From Caldicellulosiruptor obsidiansis OB47 (GTDB lineage: Bacteria; Bacillota; Thermoanaerobacteria; Caldicellulosiruptorales; Caldicellulosiruptoraceae): a stretch of DNA of 64,000 nucleotides. This document shows, piece by piece, positions 53,185 to 61,999 of the stretch. The stretch's first letter is position 1; each line of letters opens with the position of its first letter. The DNA lies in contig NC_014392.1 in assembly GCF_000145215.1 (NCBI RefSeq), positions 551,501 through 615,500 of the forward strand. The letters are read 5' to 3'. A program made the position numbers and the translations under genes. Under the pieces are notes generated by a model. The model had not been told where the DNA came from. It saw only the letters and a program-made list of their open reading frames with translations, and searched no databases.

Positions 53185-54691
53185 GGGCAGTGAAGATAAG
53201 CAAAGAGTATTAGACCTTATGAGAAGATGGTCCTCTTGTATGAGGTATGCATATAAGAGGCTTCTGGAAGGGCATAAAAGGAATGAACTCAAAAAGCAGC
53301 TGCAGGGGATTTTCAATCTTAATTCTCGATACGTTGATGATGCGATAATGAAAGCAAAAAGCATTTTGACCTCATGCAAAGAAAGAGGAGAAAATCCCAA
53401 GAAGGTTGTTTTTGGTGGCAGGCAGCTTTTTGAAAAACTCCAGAAGAGGCACATAAACGGTAAAGCGTACAAGAAACTTCAACTTAAGTGGCAGGAGAAG
53501 AGGAAAGGGAATCTGTACTCAAGAGGAGACAGGAGCAAGAAGGGGAATCTCAACACAAGGATTGAGATAGATGAAGATTGTACAAGACTTAGAATCAACG
53601 TAGGAGAAAGGGAGTACGTATATGCGAGAATACAGCCCGGATGGAAGATAAAAGATGGGAGGTATATTGATAGGAATCAACTTCTTGAGGCGATAAGTAT
53701 TTGTGGACAGCCATATTCTGTCCAGCTGAAACTTAAAAGTGGTGTAGTATATGCCTACTTTGCTATTGAAGAAGTTTTTCCTCAGCCTGCGATAACGAGA
53801 GCGAATGGAGTTATAGGGATAGACACGAACGCATATCCGAGGCACGTGGCATGGGTAGAAACAGATGAGCATGGACAGCTTCTGGGATATGGCAGAATAC
53901 CAATGCCAGAACTTGAGAGCGGGAGTTTTGAGAAAAAGGAGTATTACAGGTGGCAGTATGCACACATGATAGTACAGATGGCGAAAGAGAAGCAAAAAGC
54001 CATAGTGATTGAGAGCCTTAGCATAAAAGACAGGGGAAGAAGAGAAGATTTTTCAGGTAGAAGATCAAGACGAATAAGGCATTACTTTGGGTACAGATCA
54101 CTTCTGGAGAAGGTAAAACTTTTAGCAAAGCGAGAAGGGATAGAGGTTATAGAAGTAAACCCTGCATATACTTCGGTAATAGGGATGCTGAAGTATGCAC
54201 CGCAGTTTATGGTGAGCAAGGATGTTGCTAGCTCGTACGTGATAGCTCGAAGAGGGCTTGGCTTGAGAGACAGAATACCGCACAACTATATGATGTTTCT
54301 CGGTAGACTTGATGTAAACGAACTGGAGGAACTGAAGGAGTACGTAAGGAAGGTAGTTAAGAACACATACGTTAGGAAAAAGCAACTCAGAGAGATAGGT
54401 AGAGTGATAAAGTTTTTACAAAGCCTTGAGAGTGAGGCAGAGAGACTATCTGTACCACTGGATGGAACAAGTACAGGTAGTCGTGGCAAAAACCACAATC
54501 TCTGGCAAGTTCTCAAGGTAGCGGTGGTGACTCCACTCTCTCCTGAGAGGGTTTTAAGAGACCTCTCTGTCCTGAAATCGCTTTTGGTTTCGGGGCAAGT
54601 GGGGAAGACCTATAAAGGCGCAAGTTCCTGTTTCTTGGGACAGGGGCTATGGCTTTCCCAAATACCGCCTGCTGGGGCTGGGAAAGCTTGA
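53153..54691 (+). CDS. TnpB-family RNA-guided nuclease, zinc-ribbon-less variant
   Basis: A 512-residue TnpB-like protein with an open frame. The RuvC acids are in GVIGIDTNAYP (D near residue 224), IVIESLSIKD (E near 287) and MVSKDVASSYVIARR (D near 357). Between the second and third acids, where TnpB normally has a four-cysteine zinc ribbon after NPAYTS, there is no cysteine. The C-terminal 70 residues look non-protein-like and lie over the structured right end. ATG 53153 has GAGGTG at 53135. TnpB proteins use omega RNA to cut target DNA. Confidence 0.78.
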   Translation: MVTVQAKLIFEGSEDKQRVLDLMRRWSSCMRYAYKRLLEGHKRNELKKQLQGIFNLNSRYVDDAIMKAKSILTSCKERGENPKKVVFGGRQLFEKLQKRHINGKAYKKLQLKWQEKRKGNLYSRGDRSKKGNLNTRIEIDEDCTRLRINVGEREYVYARIQPGWKIKDGRYIDRNQLLEAISICGQPYSVQLKLKSGVVYAYFAIEEVFPQPAITRANGVIGIDTNAYPRHVAWVETDEHGQLLGYGRIPMPELESGSFEKKEYYRWQYAHMIVQMAKEKQKAIVIESLSIKDRGRREDFSGRRSRRIRHYFGYRSLLEKVKLLAKREGIEVIEVNPAYTSVIGMLKYAPQFMVSKDVASSYVIARRGLGLRDRIPHNYMMFLGRLDVNELEELKEYVRKVVKNTYVRKKQLREIGRVIKFLQSLESEAERLSVPLDGTSTGSRGKNHNLWQVLKVAVVTPLSPERVLRDLSVLKSLLVSGQVGKTYKGASSCFLGQGLWLSQIPPAGAGKA

Positions 54692-54759
54692 AGGGCGGGC
54701 TATAAATACTCCAGCCGCCAAACTCGTGCAATTTTGCACAGTTTGGTTGACCAGGTGGG
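54500..54759 (+). ncRNA. Candidate omega RNA at the IS607 right end
   Basis: GC-rich, hairpin-rich sequence in an AT-rich region, overlapping the 3' end of tnpB. Visible hairpins include CTCTCTCCTGAGAG and CCTGTTTCTTGGGACAGG, and a strong terminal one at 54718-54746 (CCAAACT/AGTTTGG outside GTGCAA/TTGCAC). It ends at the right boundary, so the guide would be read from the amidase flank. Boundaries are estimated. Confidence 0.5.
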
Positions 54760-55007
54760 ATTATAATTCTCAGTTAGACTTTAACTATTTATTGAAACCA
54801 GGAGATATATTATTCTATGATTGGAATTCTGACGGAACATATGATCATTCTGCTATTGTAGTGGTTTATGCCAGAGACCCTAATTCTGGGATAAACGGTG
54901 TTTTACAAGATCAACACACAACAGATAGAAAATGGGCTATATGGCACTTAAAGCCATATAATCTTAATCCTTGGTCTACAATTATATTTGCTGTTAGACC
55001 ACAATAG
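54760..55007 (+). pseudogene. Amidase gene, right fragment
   Basis: Encodes the C-terminal third of the amidase domain: LLKPGDILFYDWNSDGTYDH contains the catalytic-type histidine, and HLKPYNLNPWSTIIFAVRP ends it. An apparent start at 54726 lies inside the element. It is in frame with 52356-52563 after precise removal of the IS607 element. The gene still lacks its 5' part. Confidence 0.75.
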
Positions 55008-55026
55008 GATAGGGAGGAAAAATTTT

Positions 55027-55695
55027 GTGAAAAAAAGAAAATTATTTGTATTAGGTTTATTAGCACTTATTACAATAGTTGCAACTATAATTAGTTATAA
55101 TGCAAAAAGTATTCAGCAATTAAATAATGAGGAGGAAATAAAAAGAGTAGTGAAGAGTGCACTAAATATTTATAGTAAAATTGTGTATCCATCAGAGTAT
55201 ACAAAATCCCCAGATATTAAAATTCCTTCGCAGCTTATAGACAGAAAGATGAATGAAGTTACCCAAGAATGTGAGAAATATTACAGTGCAAAGTCAGGAA
55301 TTTTAGCAAATAAAATAAAGGTTTTTCAAACAGCTGTTTTAGGAGATGCTTATTCACCTTCTGATATAAGGACTGTTGAATGGAAAATAAATAATATAAA
55401 ATTTTTAGAAACAAGGATTGAAGGTGATACAGCAACAGTCATAGCAGATGTATATTGCGAAAACAAAATGATTGCGTTGATTCCAATTGATAATATAAAT
55501 GAAAATGTAAAGCCTGAAGAAATGACAATAGAATATCAGAAAAGGCTGTATGAAGAAACGCAAAAACTTCCAAAAAAATTGGTGACATATAATCCCAAAG
55601 GTGTAATGAGGTATTATTTTAATTTAACAAAAGAAAACGGAATATGGAAAATAACTTCAGAAAACTTTAATTACCTGCCAGGTTATGAGCCTTAA
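55027..55695 (+). CDS. Exported or membrane-anchored protein of unknown function
   Basis: A 222-residue protein with a basic start and one hydrophobic segment (about residues 6-25), then a soluble region. I do not recognise a family. The end has a beta-rich segment with a typical wall/stress lipoprotein-like pattern (WKITSENFNYLPGYEP). GTG 55027 is set by GGGAGG (55012-55017). It follows the amidase fragment by 19 bases and was probably in the same operon. Confidence 0.65.
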   Translation: MKKRKLFVLGLLALITIVATIISYNAKSIQQLNNEEEIKRVVKSALNIYSKIVYPSEYTKSPDIKIPSQLIDRKMNEVTQECEKYYSAKSGILANKIKVFQTAVLGDAYSPSDIRTVEWKINNIKFLETRIEGDTATVIADVYCENKMIALIPIDNINENVKPEEMTIEYQKRLYEETQKLPKKLVTYNPKGVMRYYFNLTKENGIWKITSENFNYLPGYEP

Positions 55696-56273
55696 TATTA
55701 TTTCAACTTCTGTTTTGTTGTATAAAAAGTTTCTATTTAAGGTATGTTAAAAGTTGTGTTAAAATTCAAGCTTCCTTTAGTGACAATAATGAAAAAAGAA
55801 ATAATTAAATAATTCCTACTAATCTGGCTCTTTGTCAAAAAGATGTTGATATTTAGAATTTCACACTACTTTTGACAAAGAGTCTTTTTCTTCTATTTTA
55901 CCTGCAAATCTCCTTTAATCAATATAGACAAAATATGGTCAATCAAGGCTTGTTAAGAATTTTGCACTTCCAATTTATAACGTTAGTTATAAAGTTAGGT
56001 TATATTGTTAATGCATTTTCTAATGCTGGGGACTCCATTTTTCCATTTTGTACGGCATAAGTTCTCTTCCTGTAAGTAAATATTAATTTCTAAAACTTCA
56101 ACAGACTGAAAGTATCCACCTGAATTTACTTCTTGCCTTTTCAATATCATGCTATTTACACATAAAGCGGTGTTTGTAGAAAGAGCTTCCTTAATTCCTC
56201 AGGGTATTTCATATGGACAGAATAAAACTCTGCTTTTTCTGATATTGCAGCAATAAAATCGAGGAGTGAGAAT
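55696..56273. other. Long intergenic region with IS-like remnants
   Basis: 578 bases without a convincing gene. It contains an inverted repeat at 55826-55884 that resembles ISL3-type ends. On the minus strand near 56160-56265 there is a short frame (MKYPEELRKLF) faintly like IS256-type transposases. Neither is proof of an element. Confidence 0.45.
55826..55889 (+). repeat. 15-bp inverted repeat, ISL3-end-like or terminator
   Basis: GGCTCTTTGTCAAAA (55826-55840) and TTTTGACAAAGAGTC (55870-55884) pair at 14 of 15 positions across 29 bases. TTTTTC follows. It could end transcription of the 222-residue protein gene, or be the fused ends of a deleted ISL3-family element. Confidence 0.55.
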
Positions 56274-56954
56274 ATGAAAATAAAAATATTTTTAATGATT
56301 TTGTTTTTTATTCTTTTGGGAATAATACTTTTCTTTGGTAATGGAGAACCAAGATACTTTATAGTTTTTCTTCTTGCTTTTTTTCCAATTGGAACTTTTT
56401 TATTTTTTGCAGGTGCGTATAAATTTCTTATCTTGTTTTTGCAAAAGAAAGGCAATACTCAAAATGTTAGTAAAATTAAAAAGTGGGTTGATGAGAATCT
56501 GAATTTTTTATTAAAAATGATTATTTATCACTTCGTCTGTATTTTGATATTCATAATTTACACTTCAGCTGCATGGGATAGTTTATTAAATTCATCTTCC
56601 ATTGATTCTTTTGTTATATACACACCAATACTAATTTATGAGATTAGAAACAATAGTTTTGTTTTAGTCCTTATATTGTTTTACATTTTTGCTCTTCCGT
56701 TTTGGATATCAATTGATATTTACATTTACAGTGTGGGATTTTTGATAACTTTTATTCAACACAAAATAAATATGCTTAAGTTTAATACTAAAATGATAGG
56801 TCCATTATCTCCATGGGAATATTGTATAGCAAGTTTTTTACAATTCGATTCACCGTTAACTATTTTAAACACTATTCTGCTCTATCTTTTTACACTGATA
56901 TTAACTTTTGCTTTTGTTAAATTATCTTTTTCAAAACTCAGAAAAATTATATAA
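56274..56954 (+). CDS. Unknown polytopic membrane protein
   Basis: A 226-residue protein with about five hydrophobic segments (near 4-22, 30-55, 82-100, 125-158 and 198-217). No family recognised. GGAGTG lies 9 bases before the ATG. It stands alone in an accessory-looking stretch between IS remnants and the LacI regulator. Confidence 0.55.
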   Translation: MKIKIFLMILFFILLGIILFFGNGEPRYFIVFLLAFFPIGTFLFFAGAYKFLILFLQKKGNTQNVSKIKKWVDENLNFLLKMIIYHFVCILIFIIYTSAAWDSLLNSSSIDSFVIYTPILIYEIRNNSFVLVLILFYIFALPFWISIDIYIYSVGFLITFIQHKINMLKFNTKMIGPLSPWEYCIASFLQFDSPLTILNTILLYLFTLILTFAFVKLSFSKLRKII

Positions 56955-57149
56955 GTTGTGATAAATAAACATAAAAATTGTTAAGAATTTAAAAGTTATT
57001 TTCAAAAAATTTGTGAAGTGGAAAAATCGACTGAATATACGATAAGAATATCAAGTGAAGTTTCAATATCCAAAGGTAAGTAGTAGTTTACTAAAATTTT
57101 TGTTGAAAAACCAAACAACAATGTGATAAAGTATATAACAAAGAATAAT

Positions 57150-57164
57150 CGAAATCGCTTACAA
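57150..57164 (-). promoter_or_regulatory. cre-like site
   Basis: On the minus strand TTGTAAGCGATTTCG matches the catabolite-responsive element consensus WTGNAANCGNWNNCW at all but the last position. It lies 51 bases upstream of the LacI-family gene. It may bind CcpA, or be an operator for the adjacent LacI-type protein. Confidence 0.5.
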
Positions 57165-57214
57165 CTTCTATATTTTATAAAATTGTGAAGCAAAATGAAA
57201 GGGGGTAGTGTATT

Positions 57215-58201
57215 TTGCCGTCAATTGAAGATGTTGCAAAAAGAGCTGGTGTTTCAAAGGCAACTGTATCAAGAGTTATAAATGGAACAGCGAATGTATC
57301 TGAAAAAAAGAAAAAGGCTGTTTTGGAAGCCATTAAAGCTTTAAATTATACTCCGAATGTAACAGCAAAGAATTTAGCAAGAAGAAAGACGGATACAATA
57401 GGAATAATAATCCAGCAACTGAGCAGCTGGTTTTACAGTGAAGTAGTTGCCTTGCTTAACCAGTATATAACTCAGCGTGGATACGGAGCTATATTTTGTC
57501 AACTAATAGATAATATTGACTACTTTAAGTTCCTTGTGGGAAGAGTGGATGGAGTTATAGTTTTTGGATATAAAACTATTAATAAACAAGCATTAAAACT
57601 ATTATATGCTAATAATGTTCCAGTTGTTCTTGCTGAGAACAACACTGAGTTTCCAAATGTTCCAAGAGTAAATGTAAACAATCTGCAAGGTGGCTACATT
57701 GCAACAAAGTACCTTATTGAAAAAGGTTGCAGGAAAATCGTACATATATCAGGTCCACTTGAGTCTTTTGAAAGTATTGCAAGATATGAGGGATACAAGG
57801 CAGCATTGAGAGATTTTGGTGTAGACTTTGATGAAGAACTTCTCATCGAAGGAGATTTCATGTTTCAAAAGGCATATGAAAGTATAAAAAAGCTTTTAAA
57901 AAACAAAAAAATAGATGGTATATTTGCAGCCAACGACCTTATGGCATATGCAAGTATGTATGCATTGGATGAGATGGGGATATCTGTTCCTGATGATGTA
58001 AAGGTGGTTGGATTTGATGATGTGGATTTAGTAGGACTTCAGCTCAGCAAGATGCCAAGACTTACAACAGTTCGTCAACCAATTGACCTTATGGCAAAGA
58101 CAGCTTGTGATATTCTTTTTGGAAAAATAGATGATCCAACCAAAAAATTTGAAAGTGAATATATTCTTGACACACAGCTTATAGTAAGACAATCTGCTTA
58201 A
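57215..58201 (+). CDS. LacI-family transcriptional regulator
   Basis: A 328-residue regulator. The N-terminal helix-turn-helix SIEDVAKRAGVSKATVSRVI (residues 3-22) and a hinge helix (about 50-60) are standard; the periplasmic-binding-protein-like sugar domain spans about 62-325 with a FAANDLMAYASMYAL motif near 230. It starts at TTG 57215 after AAGGGGG. A xylulokinase gene follows 37 bases later, so control of xylose or xylulose use is likely, perhaps with autoregulation. Confidence 0.88.
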   Translation: MPSIEDVAKRAGVSKATVSRVINGTANVSEKKKKAVLEAIKALNYTPNVTAKNLARRKTDTIGIIIQQLSSWFYSEVVALLNQYITQRGYGAIFCQLIDNIDYFKFLVGRVDGVIVFGYKTINKQALKLLYANNVPVVLAENNTEFPNVPRVNVNNLQGGYIATKYLIEKGCRKIVHISGPLESFESIARYEGYKAALRDFGVDFDEELLIEGDFMFQKAYESIKKLLKNKKIDGIFAANDLMAYASMYALDEMGISVPDDVKVVGFDDVDLVGLQLSKMPRLTTVRQPIDLMAKTACDILFGKIDDPTKKFESEYILDTQLIVRQSA

Positions 58202-58238
58202 TATATATTTTAAAATTCAAGAAAGGAAGGTGTTTTAT

Positions 58239-59747
58239 ATGTATTTTATTGGAATTGACGTTGGAACATCTGGGACAAAGACCATCTTAACTGACTCAAA
58301 AGGTAACATCTTAGCAACAGCTACATTTGAATATCCTCTTTATCAGCCTCAGATTGGCTGGGCTGAGCAAAATCCAGAAGACTGGTGGGATGCAAGTGTT
58401 AAAGGGATTAAAGCTGTGCTTGAAAAATCCAAGGTAAACCCTGAGGAAGTCAAAGCTGTGGGACTTACCGGGCAGATGCACGGGCTTGTAATGCTTGACA
58501 AAAACTACAACGTTATAAGACCATCAATCATCTGGTGTGACCAGAGAACGGCAAAAGAATGTGATGAAATAACAGAAAAGGTTGGCAAGGAAAGACTTAT
58601 TGAAATTACAGCAAACCCTGCACTGACAGGTTTTACAGCGTCAAAGATTCTGTGGGTAAGAAACAACGAGCCCCAAAATTATGAGAAGGTCTATAAGATT
58701 TTACTTCCAAAAGACTATATAAGGTTTAAACTTACAGGCGAATTTGCAACAGATGTATCTGACGCATCTGGTATGCAGCTTTTAGATATTAAAAACAGGT
58801 GCTGGTCTGATGAGGTACTTGAAAAGCTTGAGATAGACAAAGAGCTTCTTGGAAAAGTCTATGAGTCGCCACAGGTTACGGGAAAAGTGAGCAGGCAAGC
58901 AAGCGAAATTACAGGTCTTTGTGAAGGTACGCTGGTTGTTGCAGGTGGAGGAGACCAGGCAGCAGGTGCTGTTGGAAATGGCATAGTAAAGACAGGAGTA
59001 ATTTCATCTACCATCGGTTCGTCTGGCGTTGTGTTTGCTCATCTTGACGAGTTTAAGATTGACCCGCAAGGAAGGGTTCATACATTTTGTCATGCAGTGC
59101 CAGGAAAATGGCATGTGATGGGTGTAACACAAGGGGCCGGACTTTCTCTCAAGTGGTTTAGGGACAACTTTGCACACATCGAAAAAGCTGCGTTTGAGTT
59201 TATTGACAAAGACCCATACATTTTGATGGATCAGGAGGCAGAACTTGCAAACCCAGGCGCAGACGGACTTATTTTCCTGCCATATTTGATGGGGGAAAGA
59301 ACGCCCATTTTAGACCCGTACGCAAAAGGAATATTCTTTGGGATAACGGCAAAGCATACACGAAGAGAGTTCATTAGAGCTGTCATGGAAGGTGTTGTAT
59401 TTTCACTTAAAAACTGTCTTGATATTTTGTATGAGATGGGCATCGAGGTTAAAGAGGTGAGAGTTTCAGGCGGTGGTGCAAAGAGCAAGCTCTGGAGACA
59501 GATGCAGGCAGACATATTTGAGATGGATGTGTGGACGTTAAATTCTAAAGAAGGACCTGCGTTTGGTGCAGCTATCTTGGCAGCAGTTGGTGCAGGAGAA
59601 TATCAGAAGGTTGAAGAAGCCTGCGATACTATGATTCAAAAGGTAGATAGCTGCAGACCAAATGAAAAACTATTTGAAATATATAGAAAAACATATAAAC
59701 TTTACAACAGCATATATCCAAGGGTTAAGGATTTATTCAATATATGA
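58239..59747 (+). CDS. xylB: Xylulokinase
   Basis: A 502-residue FGGY-family kinase phosphorylating xylulose on entry to the pentose phosphate pathway. The N-terminal GIDVGTSGTKTIL (about residues 4-16), the GLTGQMHGLV substrate motif (about 75-84), the GGGDQAAGAVGNGI segment (about 233) and VSGGGAKSKLWRQ ATP motif (about 408) are all typical. ATG 58239 follows AAAGGAAGG. A terminator overlaps its stop codon. Confidence 0.92.
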   Translation: MYFIGIDVGTSGTKTILTDSKGNILATATFEYPLYQPQIGWAEQNPEDWWDASVKGIKAVLEKSKVNPEEVKAVGLTGQMHGLVMLDKNYNVIRPSIIWCDQRTAKECDEITEKVGKERLIEITANPALTGFTASKILWVRNNEPQNYEKVYKILLPKDYIRFKLTGEFATDVSDASGMQLLDIKNRCWSDEVLEKLEIDKELLGKVYESPQVTGKVSRQASEITGLCEGTLVVAGGGDQAAGAVGNGIVKTGVISSTIGSSGVVFAHLDEFKIDPQGRVHTFCHAVPGKWHVMGVTQGAGLSLKWFRDNFAHIEKAAFEFIDKDPYILMDQEAELANPGADGLIFLPYLMGERTPILDPYAKGIFFGITAKHTRREFIRAVMEGVVFSLKNCLDILYEMGIEVKEVRVSGGGAKSKLWRQMQADIFEMDVWTLNSKEGPAFGAAILAAVGAGEYQKVEEACDTMIQKVDSCRPNEKLFEIYRKTYKLYNSIYPRVKDLFNI

Positions 59748-59773
59748 GAGAGCCAAGTTTGGCTCTCTTTTTT
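59746..59773 (+). terminator. xylB terminator
   Basis: GAGAGCCAA and TTGGCTCTC form the stem, followed by TTTTTT. It begins at the xylB stop codon. Confidence 0.88.
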
Positions 59774-59851
59774 GTCATTTTGTTTGAAGGATTTTTGCGC
59801 CCTTTGTCGAAATAATAAGGTGTATGACTTTCTTGACAGGGGGACTGAAGG

Positions 59852-61339
59852 TTGAAACTTCGAAGGAGTTTGTGGTTGGGAGTTTTTGAGTTTTTTCTTT
59901 TCTTTTTAATAGGTTTTCCACTTGCAGTTCAGGTTGCTGAACTTTTTTTTCATATTAGAAAACCCATCATTGAATATTTTCAAATTGTAACCTTGTTTCT
60001 TGCAATTGTATTTTTTACAGTTTTTTATATTATTAGATATAGTGGTATGTTAAAGAAATATGAAGTATTTGAGAAAAAACAAAAGTTTATAATTAAGAAA
60101 CTAAAAGAGGAAAAGGACAATATTGAAAAAAGTTATTTTGATAGTATTCAACTGAACAAAGAGATGACAAATATTGTAAAGAGATTAATCGAAACAGAAA
60201 GAGATTTAAGAGAAAAAAATGAGTGGCTTAAAAATTTTTTTGAACTCTCGACCAGAATTATTAGTCTTTCAACTGTAGAAAATATAGTTGCAACTGTAGG
60301 TGAATATAGCCTTGGGAGTTTGCAATTTTTTCGCATGAGCGTTTATCATGATGGTGATGATAGGACCTTCAGAATCTTGGGGCAGTTTGGGCAAAAAGAT
60401 GCGCATGAACATCTGCTTTTGAACAGGGCGAAAGAGGATACAAATATTGCTTATAAAATAGAAAATAAAAACATAGTAAAGATAGCGATTCCAGTTGTTT
60501 CAGAAGAAAAATGTGAAGGTATTTGTTTTTATGGAATAAAATGCAAAAGCACTTTGAGCGAAGATATTGAATATTATATCAGCCTGTGTAATTTTATAAC
60601 TATAGCTATAAAAAATGCTATTTATTATTCAAATCTCAAAAAGCAAAAATCAGAAATTGAAGATTTATACGAAAAAAGCACTTACATGAACGAAAAGCTA
60701 AGAGAAACTGTGGAAGAATTAAATAAATCAAAAGCAGAACTTGAAAAGAAAAACAAAGAAATTGAGAAGTTTTTTTACGAAACAATCTTGTGTTTGTCTA
60801 AAGCAATTGAGTATAAGGATGTGTATACAAAAGGACACTGCGAGAGAGTGCAAAATATTGCTTTAAAGATTGCCGATGAGCTTTCACTTTCACAAGAAGA
60901 AAAGGATGTTTTAAAGGTTGCATGTTTGCTTCATGACATAGGGAAGATTGGTGTAAAAGAGGACATACTCAACAAGAGAGGTTCTTTAGAAGCTCATGAG
61001 TATGTAGAAATACAAAAACATCCTTTAATAGGTTATAATATTTTAAAAGATTTAGATTTTACCGAGAGAATCAAAAAGGTTGTGCTTCAGCACCATGAAA
61101 GGGTGGATGGCAGGGGTTATCCATTTGGACTGAAAGATAAAGAGATAGACCTTCTTGCCAAGATTGTAGCTGTTGCCGATGCATATGATGCAATGACCTC
61201 TGATAGACCCTACAGAAAAGCTTTTGATAAGGAGACAGCGCTAAGCGAGATGAAAAGATGTGCCGGCAGCCAGTTTGATACTACTATAGTAGAAAAACTG
61301 CTTAATTTAGCACAAAAAGGTTTAGTGATGTTTTTATAG
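59852..61339 (+). CDS. Membrane-anchored GAF/HD-GYP protein
   Basis: A 495-residue protein expected to break down c-di-GMP. Two membrane segments (about residues 8-30 and 42-65) are followed by a coiled coil, a GAF-like domain (about 125-255), another coiled coil (about 265-308) and an HD-GYP domain (about 312-490). Key motifs are GHCERVQ, LLHDIGKIG, HHERVDGRGYP and AVADAYDAMTSDRPYR. TTG 59852 is supported by GGGGG about 8 bases upstream. It pairs functionally with the diguanylate cyclase at 9835. Confidence 0.88.
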   Translation: MKLRRSLWLGVFEFFLFFLIGFPLAVQVAELFFHIRKPIIEYFQIVTLFLAIVFFTVFYIIRYSGMLKKYEVFEKKQKFIIKKLKEEKDNIEKSYFDSIQLNKEMTNIVKRLIETERDLREKNEWLKNFFELSTRIISLSTVENIVATVGEYSLGSLQFFRMSVYHDGDDRTFRILGQFGQKDAHEHLLLNRAKEDTNIAYKIENKNIVKIAIPVVSEEKCEGICFYGIKCKSTLSEDIEYYISLCNFITIAIKNAIYYSNLKKQKSEIEDLYEKSTYMNEKLRETVEELNKSKAELEKKNKEIEKFFYETILCLSKAIEYKDVYTKGHCERVQNIALKIADELSLSQEEKDVLKVACLLHDIGKIGVKEDILNKRGSLEAHEYVEIQKHPLIGYNILKDLDFTERIKKVVLQHHERVDGRGYPFGLKDKEIDLLAKIVAVADAYDAMTSDRPYRKAFDKETALSEMKRCAGSQFDTTIVEKLLNLAQKGLVMFL

Positions 61340-61400
61340 AAAAATAAAAAGGTGTATGTTAAAATTATTAAATAAGCTTTGATAGGAGCAAGGAACAGAA

Positions 61401-61985
61401 ATGTTCAAGGTCATATTGGCTATAAAAAACCAAAGACTATTTTCTATTGTAAAAAATACCTTTATTGAAAATGGCTATACCATTGCCGATACTGCTACAG
61501 ACTTTGCAGATTGCCTGAGAAAGATAAGAGTTTTAAAACCAGATATTGTTATTATGGAGTATGGGTTTAGTGTTGGCAGTATGGTGGAGATGATAGATAT
61601 TTTGAAAAATGATAGAATATGTCCTGTTGTCATCTTGGCAAACCAGGCACAAAGGTCTAATATAGAAAGCGTAATCTTAGAAGACGATGAGTTCAATATT
61701 TTTTTATACAGTCCATTCAATAAATGGGCGTTCATATCTTTTGTTGAGACTATTATAAAAAATTGGATGAGATTAAGAAAGTTAGAAGAGCAAATAAGAA
61801 AGCTTCAGGATGATTTAGAGACAAGAAAGCTTGTTGAAAGGGCGAAGGGAATTTTGATGAAGGAGCTAAAGCTTGATGAGGAAAGCGCAATGAAAAAGCT
61901 TCAAAAGCTCAGCATGGATCGTCAGATGCCTATTAAAGAAGTAGCAAAGAGAATCATAGAATGGAAACTGAAGAACAAAAAGTGA
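61401..61985 (+). CDS. ANTAR-domain RNA-binding regulator with altered receiver
   Basis: A 194-residue protein. Residues 1-120 have a receiver-like fold, but the acidic pair near residues 8-9 is missing and glutamate (E53, in DIVIMEYG) replaces the phosphorylated aspartate. A coiled linker follows, then an ANTAR domain (about 138-190, ERAKGILMKELKLDEESAMK). ANTAR proteins act as antiterminators by binding paired RNA hexaloops. Phosphorylation-independent control is likely. Its end may overlap the amidotransferase gene. Confidence 0.82.
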   Translation: MFKVILAIKNQRLFSIVKNTFIENGYTIADTATDFADCLRKIRVLKPDIVIMEYGFSVGSMVEMIDILKNDRICPVVILANQAQRSNIESVILEDDEFNIFLYSPFNKWAFISFVETIIKNWMRLRKLEEQIRKLQDDLETRKLVERAKGILMKELKLDEESAMKKLQKLSMDRQMPIKEVAKRIIEWKLKNKK

Positions 61986-61999
61986 ATAAGGTAAGTCTA

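Larger units (their letters stand above)
52564..54759 (+). mobile_element. IS607-type element (decayed tnpA, tnpB, right-end RNA region)
   Basis: About 2.2 kb between GG dinucleotides (52562-52563 and 54758-54759), the expected core for IS607 serine transposases, with no target duplication. Joining the flanks at these GG positions restores the amidase frame (FDQDYNSQLDF). TTGACCAGGTG occurs at both junctions (52555-52565, 54747-54757), so a second join at CCAGG is possible, but it would give a stop codon. The element holds a broken tnpA, an open tnpB and a hairpin-rich right end. Confidence 0.75.

Noticed and set aside
55872-56060. Plus-strand reading frame of 62 codons in the gap after 55695.
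   Set aside because: No ribosome site, cysteine- and phenylalanine-rich, and within AT-rich intergenic DNA.
56160-56265. Minus-strand frame with MKYPEELRKLF, reminiscent of IS256-type transposases.
   Set aside because: Too short and too weak; the rest of the frame is antisense to the membrane protein gene and shows no transposase features.
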